64,000 nucleotides of DNA from Odiellus spinosus (Eukaryota > Arthropoda > Arachnida > Opiliones > Phalangiidae): positions 1 to 64,000 of the forward strand of contig CAWUCO010000219.1 in NCBI GenBank assembly GCA_963920705.1, written 5' to 3'. The translations under genes were made by a program, and so were the position numbers. The notes under the pieces were generated by a model. The model searched no databases, was not told the origin of the DNA, and saw only the letters and a program-made list of their open reading frames with translations. Numbering within the stretch: position 1 is the first letter of the stretch; every line of letters starts with the position of its first letter. This document shows, piece by piece, positions 24,801 to 37,900 of this stretch.

Positions 24801-25678
24801 GAAATTTTTGAATCTCTACTTTGGAAATTTTTGAATCTATACTTGGGAAATTTTTGGATATATACTTGGGAAATTTTTGGATCTATACTTGGGAAATTTT
24901 TGGATCTATTCTTGGGAAATATTTGGATCTATACTTGGGAAATTTTTGGATCTATACTTGGGAAATTTCTCGATCTTTACTTGGGAAATTTTTGGATCTA
25001 TACTTGGGAAATTTTGGTTCTATACTTGGAAAATTTTTCGATCTATGCTTGGGAAATTTTTGGATCCATACTTGGGAAATTTTTGGATGTATACTTGTGA
25101 AATTTTTGGATCTATGCTTGGGAAATTTTTGGATCTATACTTGGGAAATTTTTGGATCTATTCATGGGAAAGTTTTGGATCTATACTTGGGAAATTTTTC
25201 GTACTATACTTGGAAAATTGGATCGATACTTGGGAAATTTTTGGATCTATTCTTGGGAAATTTTTGATTCTCTACTCGGGAAATTTTTGAATCTCTACTT
25301 TGGAAATTTTTGAATCTATACTTGGGAAATTTTTGGATATATACTTGGGAAATTTTTGGATCTATACTTGGGAAATTTTTGGATCTATTCTTGGGAAATA
25401 TTTGGATCTATACTTGGGAAATTTTTGGATCTATACTTGGGAAATTTCTCGATCTTTACTTGGGAAATTTTTGGATCTATACTTGGGAAATTTTGGTTCT
25501 ATACTTGGAAAATTTTTCGATCTATGCTTGGGAAATTTTTGGATCCATACTTGGGAAATTTTTGGATGTATACTTGTGAAATTTTTGGATCTATGCTTGG
25601 GAAATTTTTGGATCTATACTTGGGAAATTTTTGGATCTATTCATGGGAAAGTTTTGGATCTATACTTGGGAAATTTTT
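21875..25678. repeat. 1902-bp tandem duplication
   Basis: Copy 1 is about 21875-23776 and copy 2 about 23777-25678. They match in tail order throughout, for example 21965 to 23867, 22483 to 24385 and 22919 to 24821. The join can be placed to 23767-23776 (ggaaattttt). Left of it the sequence follows the unit that precedes 25679, and right of it (gaatcgc at 23777) it follows 21875. Within each copy, the right-hand 1.5 kb also matches 19850-21350 at an offset of 2430 from copy 1. Confidence 0.9.
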
Positions 25679-27105
25679 CGTACTATACTTGGAAAATTTT
25701 TTGATCTATACTTGGGAAATTTTTCGATCTATACTTGGGAAATTTTTTGATCTATACTTGGGAAATTTTTGGATGTATACTTGGGAAATTTTTGGATCTA
25801 TACTTGGTAAATTTTTGGATCTCTACTTGGGAAATTTTTGAATCTCTACTTGGGAAATTTTTGAATCTTTACTTGGGAAATTTTTGAATCTCTACTTGGG
25901 AAATTTTTGAATCGCTACTTGGGAAATTTTTGAATCTCTACTTGGGAAATTTTTGATTCTCTACTTGGGAAATTTTTGAATCTCTACTTGGGAAATTTTT
26001 GAATCTCTTCTTGGGAAATTTTTGGATCTATACTTGGGAAATTTTTGGATCTATACTTGGGATATTTTTCGATCTATACTTGGGAAATTTTTGGATCTAT
26101 ACTTGGGAAATTTTTCGATCTATACTTGGGAAATTTTCTGATCTATGCATGGGAAATTTTTGGATCTATACTTGGGAAATTTTTCGTACTATACTTGGGA
26201 AATTTTTCGTACTATACTTGGGAAATTTTTCGTACTATACTTGTAAAATTTTTGGATCTATACTTGGGAAACTTTTCGATCTATACTTGGGAAATTTTTG
26301 GATCTCTACTTGGGAAATTTTTAATCTCTACTTGGGAAATTTTTGAATCTCTACTTTTGAAATTTTTGAATCTCTACTTGGGAAATATTTGAATCTCTAC
26401 TTTGGAAATTTTTGAATCTCTACTTGGGAAATTTTTGAATCTCTACTTGGGAAATTTTTGAATCGCTACTTGGGAAATTTTTGAATCTCTACTTTGGGAA
26501 ATTTTTCGATCTATACTTGGGAAAGTTTTCGATCTATACTTGGGAAATTTTTGGATCTCTACTTGGGAAATTTTTAATCTCTACTTGGGAAATTTTTGAA
26601 TCTCTACTTTGGAAATTTTTGAATCTCTACTTGGGAAATTTTTGAATCTCTACTTGGGAAATTTTTGAATCGCTACTTGGGAAATTTTTGAATCTCTACT
26701 TGGGAAATTTTTGAATCTATACTTGGGAAATTTTTGGATATATACTTGGGAAATTTTTGGATCGATATTTGGGAAATTTTTGGATCTATTCTTGGGAAAT
26801 TTTTGATTCTCTACTCGGGAAATTTTTGAATCTCTACTTGGGAAATTTTTGAATCTATACTTGGGAAATTTTTGGATATATACTTGGGAAATTTTTGGAT
26901 CTATACTTGGGAAATTTTTGGATCTATTCTTGGGAAACTTTTGGATCTATACTTGGGAAATTTTTGGATCTATACTTGGGAAATTTTTGGATCTATTCAT
27001 TTGAAATTTTTGGATCTATACTTGGGAAATTTTCGTACTATACTTGGAAAATTTTTCGATCTATACTTGAGAAATTTTTCGATCTATACTTGGGAAATTT
27101 TTCGA
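25300..27105. repeat. Segment duplicated from ~9.9 kb upstream, copy b
   Basis: This is the partner of 15372-17200. It differs by one missing unit, by gggaaagttttcgatc near 26520 where copy a has gggaaatttttcgatc, and by a one-base-shorter unit near 27030 (gggaaattttcgtacta). Its left flank is the 1902-bp duplication, so exchanges at different scales have been superimposed here. Confidence 0.83.
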
Positions 27106-30100
27106 TCTATACTTGGGAAATTTTTCGATCTATACTTGGGAAATTTTTCGATCTATACTTGGGAATTTTTTGGATCTATACTTGGGAAATTTTTGGACCT
27201 ATACTTGGGAAATTTTTGGATCTATACTTGGGAAATTTTTGGATCTATACTTGGGAAATTTTTGGATCTATACTTGGGACATTTTTGGATATATACTTGG
27301 GAAATTTTTCGATCTATACTTGGAAAATTTTTGGATCTATACTTGGGAAATTTTTCGATCTATACTTGGGAAATTTTTGGATCTATACTTGGTAAATTTT
27401 TCGATCTATACTTGGTAAATTTTTGGATCTCTACTTGGGAAATTTTTAATCTCTACTTGGGAAATTTTTGAATCTCTACTTGAGAAAGTTTTGAATCTCT
27501 ACTTGGGAAATTTTTGAATCTCTACTTAGGAAATTTTTGAATCGCTACTTGGGAAATTTTTGGATGTATACTTGTGAAATTTTTGGATCTATACTTGGGA
27601 AATTTTTGGATCTATACTTGGGAAATTTTTGGATCTATTCATTGGAAATTTTTGGATCTATACTTGGGAAATTTTTCGTACTATACTTGGGAAATTTTTC
27701 GATCTATACTTATGAAATTTTTGGATCTATACTTGGGAAAATTTTGGATCTATTCATGGGAAATTTTTGGATCTATACTTGGGAAATTTTTGGATCTATT
27801 CATGGGAAATTTTTGGATCTATACTTGGGAAATTTTTCGTACTATACTTGGAAAATTTTTCGATCTATACTTGGGAAATTTTTCGATCTATACTTGGGAA
27901 ATTTTTCGATCTATACTTGGGAAATTTTTCGATCTATACTTGGGAAATTTTTGAATCTATACTTGAGAAATTTTTGGATGTATACTTGGGAAATTTTTGG
28001 ATGTATACTTGGGAAATTTTTCGATCTATACTTGGGAAATTTTTCGATCTATACTTGGGAAATTTTTGAATCTATACTTGGGAAATTTTTGGACCTATAC
28101 TTGGGAAATTTTTGGATCTATACTTGGGAAATTTTTGGATCTATACTTGGGAAATTTTTTAATCTCTACTTGAGAAAGTTTTGAATCTCTACTTGGGAAA
28201 TTTTGGAATCTCTACTTTGGAAATTTTTGAATCGCTACTTGGGAAATTTTTGGATGTATACTTGTGAAATTTTTGGATCTATACTTGGGAAATTTTTGGA
28301 TCTATACTTGGGAAATTTTTGGATCTATACTTGGGAAATTTTTCGTTCTATACTTGGAAAATTTTTCGATCTATACTTGGGAAATTTTTCGATCTATACT
28401 TGGGAAATTTTTCGATCTATACTTGGGAAATTTTTGGATCTATACTTGAGAAATTTTTGGATGTATACTTGGGAAATTTTTTAATCTCTACTTGGGAAAT
28501 TTTTGATTCTCTACTTGGGAAATTTTTGAATCTCTACTTATGAAATTTTTGAATCTATTCTTGGGAAATTTTTGGATCTATACTTGGGAAATTTTTGGAT
28601 CTATACTTGGGAAATTTCTCGATCTTTACTTGGGAAATTTTTGGATCTATACTTGGGAAATTTTGGTTCTATACTTGGAAAATTTTTCTATCTATGCTTG
28701 GGAAATTTTTGGATCCATACTTGGGAAATTTTTGGATGTATACTTGTGAAATTTTTGGATCTATACTTGGGAAATTTTTGGATCTATACTTGGGAAATTT
28801 TTGGATCTATTCATGGGAAATTTTTGGATCTATACTTGGGAAATTTTTCGATCTATACTTGGGAAATTTTCTGATCTATACATGAGAAATTTTTGGATCT
28901 ATACTTGGGAAATTTTTCGATCTATACTTGGTAAATTTTTGGATCTCTACTTGGGAAATTTTTAATCTCTACTTGGGAAATTTTTGCATCTATACTTGGG
29001 AAATTTTTGAATCTATACTTGGGAAATTTTTGGATCTATACTTGGGAAATTTTTCGTACTATACTTGGGAAATTTTTCGTACTATACTTGGGAAATATTT
29101 CGATCTATACTTGTGAAATTTTTCGATCTATACTTGGGAAATTTTTCGATCTATACTTGGGAAATTTTTCGATCTATACTTGTAAAATTTTTGGATCTAT
29201 TCTTGGGAAACTTTTCGATCTATACTTGTAAAATTTTTGGATCTCTACTTGGGAAATTATTAATCTCTACTTGGGAAATTTTTGAATCTCTACTTTTGAA
29301 ATTTTTGAATCTCTACTTGGGAAATATTTGAATTTCTACTTGGGAAATTTTTGAATCGCTACTTGGGAAATTTTTGAATCTCTACTAGGGAAATTTTTGA
29401 TTCTCTACTCGGGAAATTTTTGAATCTCTACTTGGGAAATTTTTGAATCTATACTTGGGAAATTTTTGGATATATACTTGGGAAATTTTTGGATCTATAC
29501 TTGGGAAATTTTTGGATCCATTCTTGGGAAATTTTTGGATCTATACTTGTAAAATTTTGGTTCTATACTTGGAAAATTTTTCGATCTATGCTTGGGAAAT
29601 TTTTGGATCCATACTTGGGAAATTTTTGGATGTATACTTGTGAAATTTTTGGATCTATGCTTGGGAAATTTTTGGATCTATTCATGGGAAAGTTTTGGAT
29701 CTATACTTGGGAAATTTTTCGTACTATACTTGGAAAATTTTTCGATCTATACTTGGGAAATTTTTCGATCTATACTTGGGAAATTTTTGGATCTATACTT
29801 GGGAAATTTTTGGATGTATACTTGGGAAATTTTTGGATCTATACTTGGTAAATTTTTGGATCTCTACTTGGGAAATTTTTAATCTCTACTTGGGAAATTT
29901 TTGAATCTCTACTTGGGAAATTTGTGAATCTCTACTTTAGAAATTTTTGAATCAATACTTGGGAAATTTTTGAATCTCTACTTGGGAAATTTTTGAATCT
30001 CTACTTGGGAAATTTTTGAATCTCTACTTGGGAAATTTTTGAATCGCTACTTGGGAAATTTTTGAATCTCTACTTGGGAAATTTTTGATTCTCTACTTGG

Positions 30101-31575
30101 GAAATTTTTGAATCTCTACTTGGGAAATTTTTGAATCTCTTCTTGGGAAATTTTTGGATCTATACTTGGGAAATTTTTGGATCTATACTTGGGATATTTT
30201 TCGATCTATACTTGGGAAATTTTTGGATCTATACTTGGGAAATTTTTGGATCTCTACTTGGGAAAAATTTAATCTCTACTTGGGAAATTTTTGAATCTCT
30301 ACTTGAGAAAGTTTTGAATCTCTACTTGGGAAATTTTTGAATCTCTACTTAGGAAATTTTTGAATCGCTACTTGGGAAATTTTTGGATGTATACTTGTGA
30401 AATTTTTGGATCTATACTTGGGAAATTTTTGGATCTATACTTGGGAAATTTTTGGATCTATTCATTGGAAATTTTTGGATCTATACTTGGGAAATTTTTC
30501 GTACTATACTTGGGAAATATTTCGATCTATACTTGGGAAATTTTTGGATCTATACTTGGGAAAATTTTGGATCTATTCATGGTAAATTTTTGGATCTATA
30601 CTTGGGAAATTTTTGGATCTATTCATGGGAAATTTTTGGATCTATACTTATGAAATTTTTGAATCTATTCTTGGGAAATTTTTGGATCTATACTTGGGAA
30701 ATTTTTGGATCTATACTTGGGAAATTTCTCGATCTTTACTTGGGAAATTTTTGGATCTATACTTGGGAAATTTTGGTTCTATACTTGGAAAATTTTTCGA
30801 TCTATACTTGGGAAATTTTTGGATCCATACTTGGGAAATTTTTGGATGTATACTTGTGAAATTTTTGGATCTATACTTGGGAAATTTTTGGATCTATACT
30901 TGGGAAATTTTTGGATCTATTCATGGGAAATTTTTGGATCTATACTTGGGAAATTTTTCGATCTATACTTGGGAAATTTTCTGATCTATACATGAGAAAT
31001 TTTTGGATCTATACTTGGGAAATTTTTCGATCTATACTTGGTAAATTTTTGGATCTCTACTTGGGAAATTTTTAATCTCTACTTGGGAAATTTTTGCATC
31101 TATACTTGGGAAATTTTTGGATGTATACTTGGGAAATTTTTGGATCTATACTTGGGAAATTTTTCGATCTATACTTGGGAAATTTTTCGATCTATACTTG
31201 GGAAATTTTTGAATCTATACTTGGGAAATTTTTCGTACTATACTTGGGAAATATTTCGATCTATACTTGTGAAATTTTTCGATCTATACTTGGGAAATTT
31301 TTCGATCTATACTTGTAAAATTTTTGGATCTATACTTGGGAAACTTTTCGATCTATACTTGGGAAATTTTTGGATCTCTACTTGGGAAATTATTAATCTC
31401 TACTTGGGAAATTTTTGAATCTCTACTTTTGAAATTTTTGAATCTCTACTTGGGAAATATTTGAATCTCTACTTGGGAAATTTTTGAATCGCTACTTGGG
31501 AAATTTTTGAATCTCTACTTGGGAAATTTTTGATTCTCTACTCGGGAAATTTTTGAATCTCTACTTGGGAAATTT

Positions 31576-32905
31576 TTGAATCTATACTTGGGAAATTTTT
31601 GGATATATACTTGGGAAATTTTTGGATCTATACTTGGGAAATTTTTGGATCTATTCTTGGGAAATTTTTGGATCTATACTTGGGAAATTTTTGGATCTAT
31701 ACTTGGGAAATTTCTCGATCTTTACTTGGGAAATTTTTGGATCTATACTTGTAAAATTTTGGTTCTATACTTGGAAAATTTTTCGATCTATACTTGGGAA
31801 ATTTTTCGATCTATACTTGGGAAATTTTTGAATCTATACTTGGGAAATTTTTGGATCTATACTTGGGAAATTTTTCGTACTATACTTGGGAAATTTTTCG
31901 TACTATACTTGGGAAATATTTCGATCTATACTTGTGAAATTTTTCGATCTATACTTGGGAAATTTTTCGATCTATACTTGTAAAATTTTTGGATCTATAC
32001 TTGGGAAACTTTTCGATCTATACTTGGGAAATTTTTGGATCTCTACTTGGGAAATTATTAATCTCTACTTGGGAAATTTTTGAATCTCTACTTTTGAAAT
32101 TTTTGAATCTCTACTTGGGAAATATTTGAATCTCTACTTGGGAAATTTTTGAATCGCTACTTGGGAAATTTTTGAATCTCTACTTGGGAAATTTTTGATT
32201 CTCTACTCGGGAAATTTTTGAATCTCTACTTGGGAAATTTTTGAATCTATACTTGGGAAATTTTTGGATATATACTTGGGAAATTTTTGGATCTATACTT
32301 GGGAAATTTTTGGATCTATTCTTGGGAAATTTTTGGATCTATACTTGGGAAATTTTTGGATCTATACTTGGGAAATTTCTCGATCTTTACTTGGGAAATT
32401 TTTGGATCTATACTTGTAAAATTTTGGTTCTATACTTGGAAAATTTTTCGATCTATGCTTGGGAAATTTTTGGATCCATACTTGGGAAATTTTTGGATGT
32501 ATACTTGTGAAATTTTTGGATCTATGCTTGGGAAATTTTTGGATCTATTCATGGGAAAGTTTTGGATCTATACTTGGGAAATTTTTCGTACTATACTTGG
32601 AAAATGTTTCGATCTATACTTGGGAAATTTTTCGATCTATACTTGGGAAATTTTTGGATCTATACTTGGGAAATTTTTGGATGTATACTTGGGAAATTTT
32701 TGGATCTATACTTGGTAAATTTTTGGATCTCTACTTGGGAAATTTTTGAATCTCTACTTGGGAAATTTTTGAATCTCTACTTGGGAAATTTTTGAATCTC
32801 TACTTGGGATATTTTTGAATCGCTACTTGGGAAATTTTTGAATCTCTACTTGGGAAATTTTTGATTCTCTACTTGGGAAATTTTTGAATCTCTACTTGGG
32901 AAATT
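31576..32905. repeat. 665-bp tandem duplication
   Basis: Copies start near 31576 and 32241. The block at 34974-36970 is a copy of 30131-32795 with only one of the two 665-bp repeats. Its left part matches at offset 4843 and its right part at 4177, a difference of 666 bp, accounted for by one repeat plus a single-base deletion near 36328 (aatttttaatcgc). So the two arrangements differ by a 665-bp gain or loss. The two copies diverge in the middle (about 31790 versus 32455). Confidence 0.75.
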
Positions 32906-33756
32906 TTTGAATCTCTTCTTGGGAAATTTTTGGATCTATACTTGGGAAATTTTTGGATCTATACTTGGGATATTTTTCGATCTATACTTGGGAAATTTTT
33001 GGATCTATACTTGGGAAATTTTTTAATCTCTACTTGAGAAAGTTTTGAATCTCTACTTGGGAAATTTTTGAATCTCTACTTTGGAAATTTTTGAATCGCT
33101 ACTTGGGAAATTTTTGAATCTCTACTTGGGAAATTTTTGAATCTCTTCTTGGGAAATTTTTGGATCTATACTTGGGAAATTTTTGGATCTATACTTGGGA
33201 TATTTTTGGATCTATACTTGGGAAATTTTTGGATCTATACTTGGGAAATTTTTTAATCTCTACTTGAGAAAGTTTTGAATCTCTACTTGGGAAATTTTTG
33301 AATCTCTACTTTGGAAATTTTTGAATCGCTACTTGGGAAATTTTTGGATGTATACTTGTGAAATTTTTGGATCTATACTTGGGAAATTTTTCGTACTATA
33401 CTTAGGAAATTTTTCGTACTATACTTGGGAAATATTTCGATCTATACTTGTGAAATTTTTCGATCTATACTTGGGAAATTTTTCGATCTATACTTGTAAA
33501 ATTTTTGGATCTATTCTTGGGAAACTTTTCGATCTATACTTGGGAAATTTTTGGATCTCTACTTGGGAAATTATTAATCTCTACTTGGGAAATTTTTGAA
33601 TCTCTACTTTTGAAATTTTTGAATCTCTACTTGGGAAATATTTGAATTTCTACTTGGGAAATTTTTGAATCGCTACTTGGGAAATTTTTGAATCTCTACT
33701 AGGGAAATTTTTGATTCTCTACTCGGGAAATTTTTGAATCTCTACTTGGGAAATTT

Positions 33757-34996
33757 TTGAATCTATACTTGGGAAATTTTTGGATATATAGTTGGGAAAT
33801 TTTTGGATCTATACTTGGGAAATTTTTGGATCTATTCTTGGGAAATTTTTGGATCTATACTTGTAAAATTTTGGTTCTATACTTGGAAAATTTTTCGATC
33901 TATGCTTGGGAAATTTTTGGATCCATACTTGGGAAATTTTTGGATGTATACTTGTGAAATTTTTGGATCTATGCTTGGGAAATTTTTGGATCTATTCATG
34001 GGAAAGTTTTGGATCTATACTTGGGAAATTTTTCGTACTATACTTGGAAAATTTTTCGATCTATACTTGGGAAATTTTTCGATCTATACTTGGGAAATTT
34101 TTGGATCTATACTTGGGAAATTTTTGGATGTATACTTGGGAAATTTTTGGATCTATACTTGGTAAATTTTTGGATCTCTACTTGGGAAATTTTTGAATCT
34201 CTACTTGGGAAATTTTTGAATCTCTACTTGGGAAATTTTTGAATCTCTACTTGGGAAATTTTTGAATCGCTACTTGGGAAATTTTTGAATCTCTACTTGG
34301 GAAATTTTTGAATCTCTACTAGGGAAATTTTTGATTCTCTACTCGGGAAATTTTTGAATCTCTACTTGGGAAATTTTTGAATCTATACTTGGGAAATTTT
34401 TGGATATATACTTGGGAAATTTTTGGATCTATACTTGGGAAATTTTTGGATCTATTCTTGGGAAATTTTTGGATCTATACTTGTAAAATTTTGGTTCTAT
34501 ACTTGGAAAATTTTTCGATCTATGCTTGGGAAATTTTTGGATCCATACTTGGGAAATTTTTGGATGTATACTTGTGAAATTTTTGGATCTATGCTTGGGA
34601 AATTTTTGGATCTATTCATGGGAAAGTTTTGGATCTATACTTGGGAAATTTTTCGTACTATACTTGGAAAATTTTTCGATCTATACTTGGGAAATTTTTC
34701 GATCTATACTTGGGAAATTTTTGGATCTATACTTGGGAAATTTTTGGATGTATACTTGGGAAATTTTTGGATCTATACTTGGTAAATTTTTGGATCTCTA
34801 CTTGGGAAATTTTTGAATCTCTACTTGGGAAATTTTTGAATCTCTACTTGGGAAATTTTTGAATCTCTACTTGGGAAATTTTTGAATCGCTACTTGGGAA
34901 ATTTTTGAATCTCTACTTGGGAAATTTTTGATTCTCTACTTGGGAAATTTTTGAATCTCTACTTGGGAAATTTTTGAATCTCTTCTTGGGAAATTT
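33757..34996. repeat. 620-bp tandem duplication
   Basis: Copies start near 33757 and 34377 and share every tail in order over about 27 units. One visible difference is tatagttggg at 33789 versus tatacttggg at the corresponding site. A third relative lies at 29443, offset 4314 bp from the first. Confidence 0.85.
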
Positions 34997-37900
34997 TTGG
35001 ATCTATACTTGGGAAATTTTTGGATCTATACTTGGGATATTTTTCGATCTATACTTGGGAAATTTTTGGATCTATACTTGGGAAATTTTTGGATCTCTAC
35101 TTGGGAAAAATTTAATCTCTACTTGGGAAATTTTTGAATCTCTACTTGAGAAAGTTTTGAATCTCTACTTGGGAAATTTTTGAATCTCTACTTAGGAAAT
35201 TTTTGAATCGCTACTTGGGAAATTTTTGGATGTATACTTGTGAAATTTTTGGATCTATACTTGGGAAATTTTTGGATCTATACTTGGGAAATTTTTGGAT
35301 CTATTCATTGGAAATTTTTGGATCTATACTTGGGAAATTTTTCGTACTATACTTGGGAAATATTTCGATCTATACTTGGGAAATTTTTGGATCTATACTT
35401 GGGAAAATTTTGGATCTATTCATGGGAAATTTTTGGATCTATACTTGGGAAATTTTTGGATCTATTCATGGGAAATTTTTGGATCTATACTTATGAAATT
35501 TTTGAATCTATTCTTGGGAAATTTTTGGATCTATACTTGGGAAATTTTTGGATCTATACTTGGGAAATTTCTCGATCTTTACTTGGGAAATTTTTGGATC
35601 TATACTTGGGAAATTTTGGTTCTATACTTGGAAAATTTTTCGATCTATGCTTGGGAAATTTTTGGATCCATACTTGGGAAATTTTTGGATGTATACTTGT
35701 GAAATTTTTGGATCTATACTTGGGAAATTTTTGGATCTATACTTGGGAAATTTTTGGATCTATTCATGGGAAATTTTTGGATCTATACTTGGGAAATTTT
35801 TCGATCTATACTTGGGAAATTTTCTGATCTATACATGAGAAATTTTTGGATCTATACTTGGGAAATTTTTCGATCTATACTTGGTAAATTTTTGGATCTC
35901 TACTTGGGAAATTTTTAATCTCTACTTGGGAAATTTTTGCATCTATACTTGGGAAATTTTTGGATGTATACTTGGGAAATTTTTGGATCTATACTTGGGA
36001 AATTTTTCGATCTATACTTGGGAAATTTTTCGATCTATACTTGGGAAATTTTTGAATCTATACTTGGGAAATTTTTCGTACTATACTTGGGAAATATTTC
36101 GATCTATACTTGTGAAATTTTTCGATCTATACTTGGGAAATTTTTCGATCTATACTTGTAAAATTTTTGGATCTATACTTGGGAAACTTTTCGATCTATA
36201 CTTGGGAAATTTTTGGATCTCTACTTGGGAAATTATTAATCTCTACTTGGGAAATTTTTGAATCTCTACTTTTGAAATTTTTGAATCTCTACTTGGGAAA
36301 TATTTGAATCTCTACTTGGGAAATTTTTAATCGCTACTTGGGAAATTTTTGAATCTCTACTTGGGAAATTTTTGATTCTCTACTCGGGAAATTTTTGAAT
36401 CTCTACTTGGGAAATTTTTGAATCTATACTTGGGAAATTTTTGGATATATACTTGGGAAATTTTTGGATCTATACTTGGGAAATTTTTGGATCTATTCTT
36501 GGGAAATTTTTGGATCTATACTTGGGAAATTTTTGGATCTATACTTGGGAAATTTCTCGATCTTTACTTGGGAAATTTTTGGATCTATACTTGTAAAATT
36601 TTGGTTCTATACTTGGAAAATTTTTCGATCTATGCTTGGGAAATTTTTGGATCCATACTTGGGAAATTTTTGGATGTATACTTGTGAAATTTTTGGATCT
36701 ATGCTTGGGAAATTTTTGGATCTATTCATGGGAAAGTTTTGGATCTATACTTGGGAAATTTTTCGTACTATACTTGGAAAATGTTTCGATCTATACTTGG
36801 GAAATTTTTCGATCTATACTTGGGAAATTTTTGGATCTATACTTGGGAAATTTTTGGATGTATACTTGGGAAATTTTTGGATCTATACTTGGTAAATTTT
36901 TGGATCTCTACTTGGGAAATTTTTGAATCTCTACTTGGGAAATTTTTGAATCTCTACTTGGGAAATTTTTGAATCTCTACTTGGGATATTTTTGAATCGC
37001 TACTTGGGAAATTTTTGAATCTCTACTTGGGAAATTTTTGATTCTCTACTTGGGAAATTTTTGAATCTCTACTTGGGAAATTTTTGAATCTCTTCTTGGG
37101 AAATTTTTGGATCTATACTTGGGAAATTTTTGGATCTATACTTGGGATATTTTTCGATCTATACTTGGGAAATTTTTGGATCTATACTTGGGAAATTTTT
37201 GGATCTCTACTTGGGAAAAATTTAATCTCTACTTGGGAAATTTTTGAATCTCTACTTGAGAAAGTTTTGAATCTCTACTTGGGAAATTTTTGAATCTCTA
37301 CTTAGGAAATTTTTGAATCGCTACTTGGGAAATTTTTGGATGTATACTTGTGAAATTTTTGGATCTATACTTGGGAAATTTTTGGATCTATACTTGGGAA
37401 ATTTTTGGATCTATTCATTGGAAATTTTTGGATCTATACTTGGGAAATTTTTCGTACTATACTTGGGAAATATTTCGATCTATACTTGGGAAATTTTTGG
37501 ATCTATACTTGGGAAAATTTTGGATCTATTCATGGGAAATTTTTGGATCTATACTTGGGAAATTTTTGGATCTATTCATGGGAAATTTTTGGATCTATAC
37601 TTGGGAAATTTTTCGTACTATACTTGGAAAATTTTTCGATCTATACTTGGGAAATTTTTCGATCTATACTTGGGAAATTTTTCGATCTATACTTGGGAAA
37701 TTTTTCGATCTATACTTGGGAAATTTTTGGATCTATACTTGAGAAATTTTTGGATGTATACTTGGGAAATTTTTGGATCTATACTTGGGAAATTTTTCGT
37801 TCTATACTTGGGAAATTTTTCGATCTATACTTGGGAAATTTTTGAATCTATACTTGGGAAATTTTTGGACCTATACTTGGGAAATTTTTGGATCTATACT

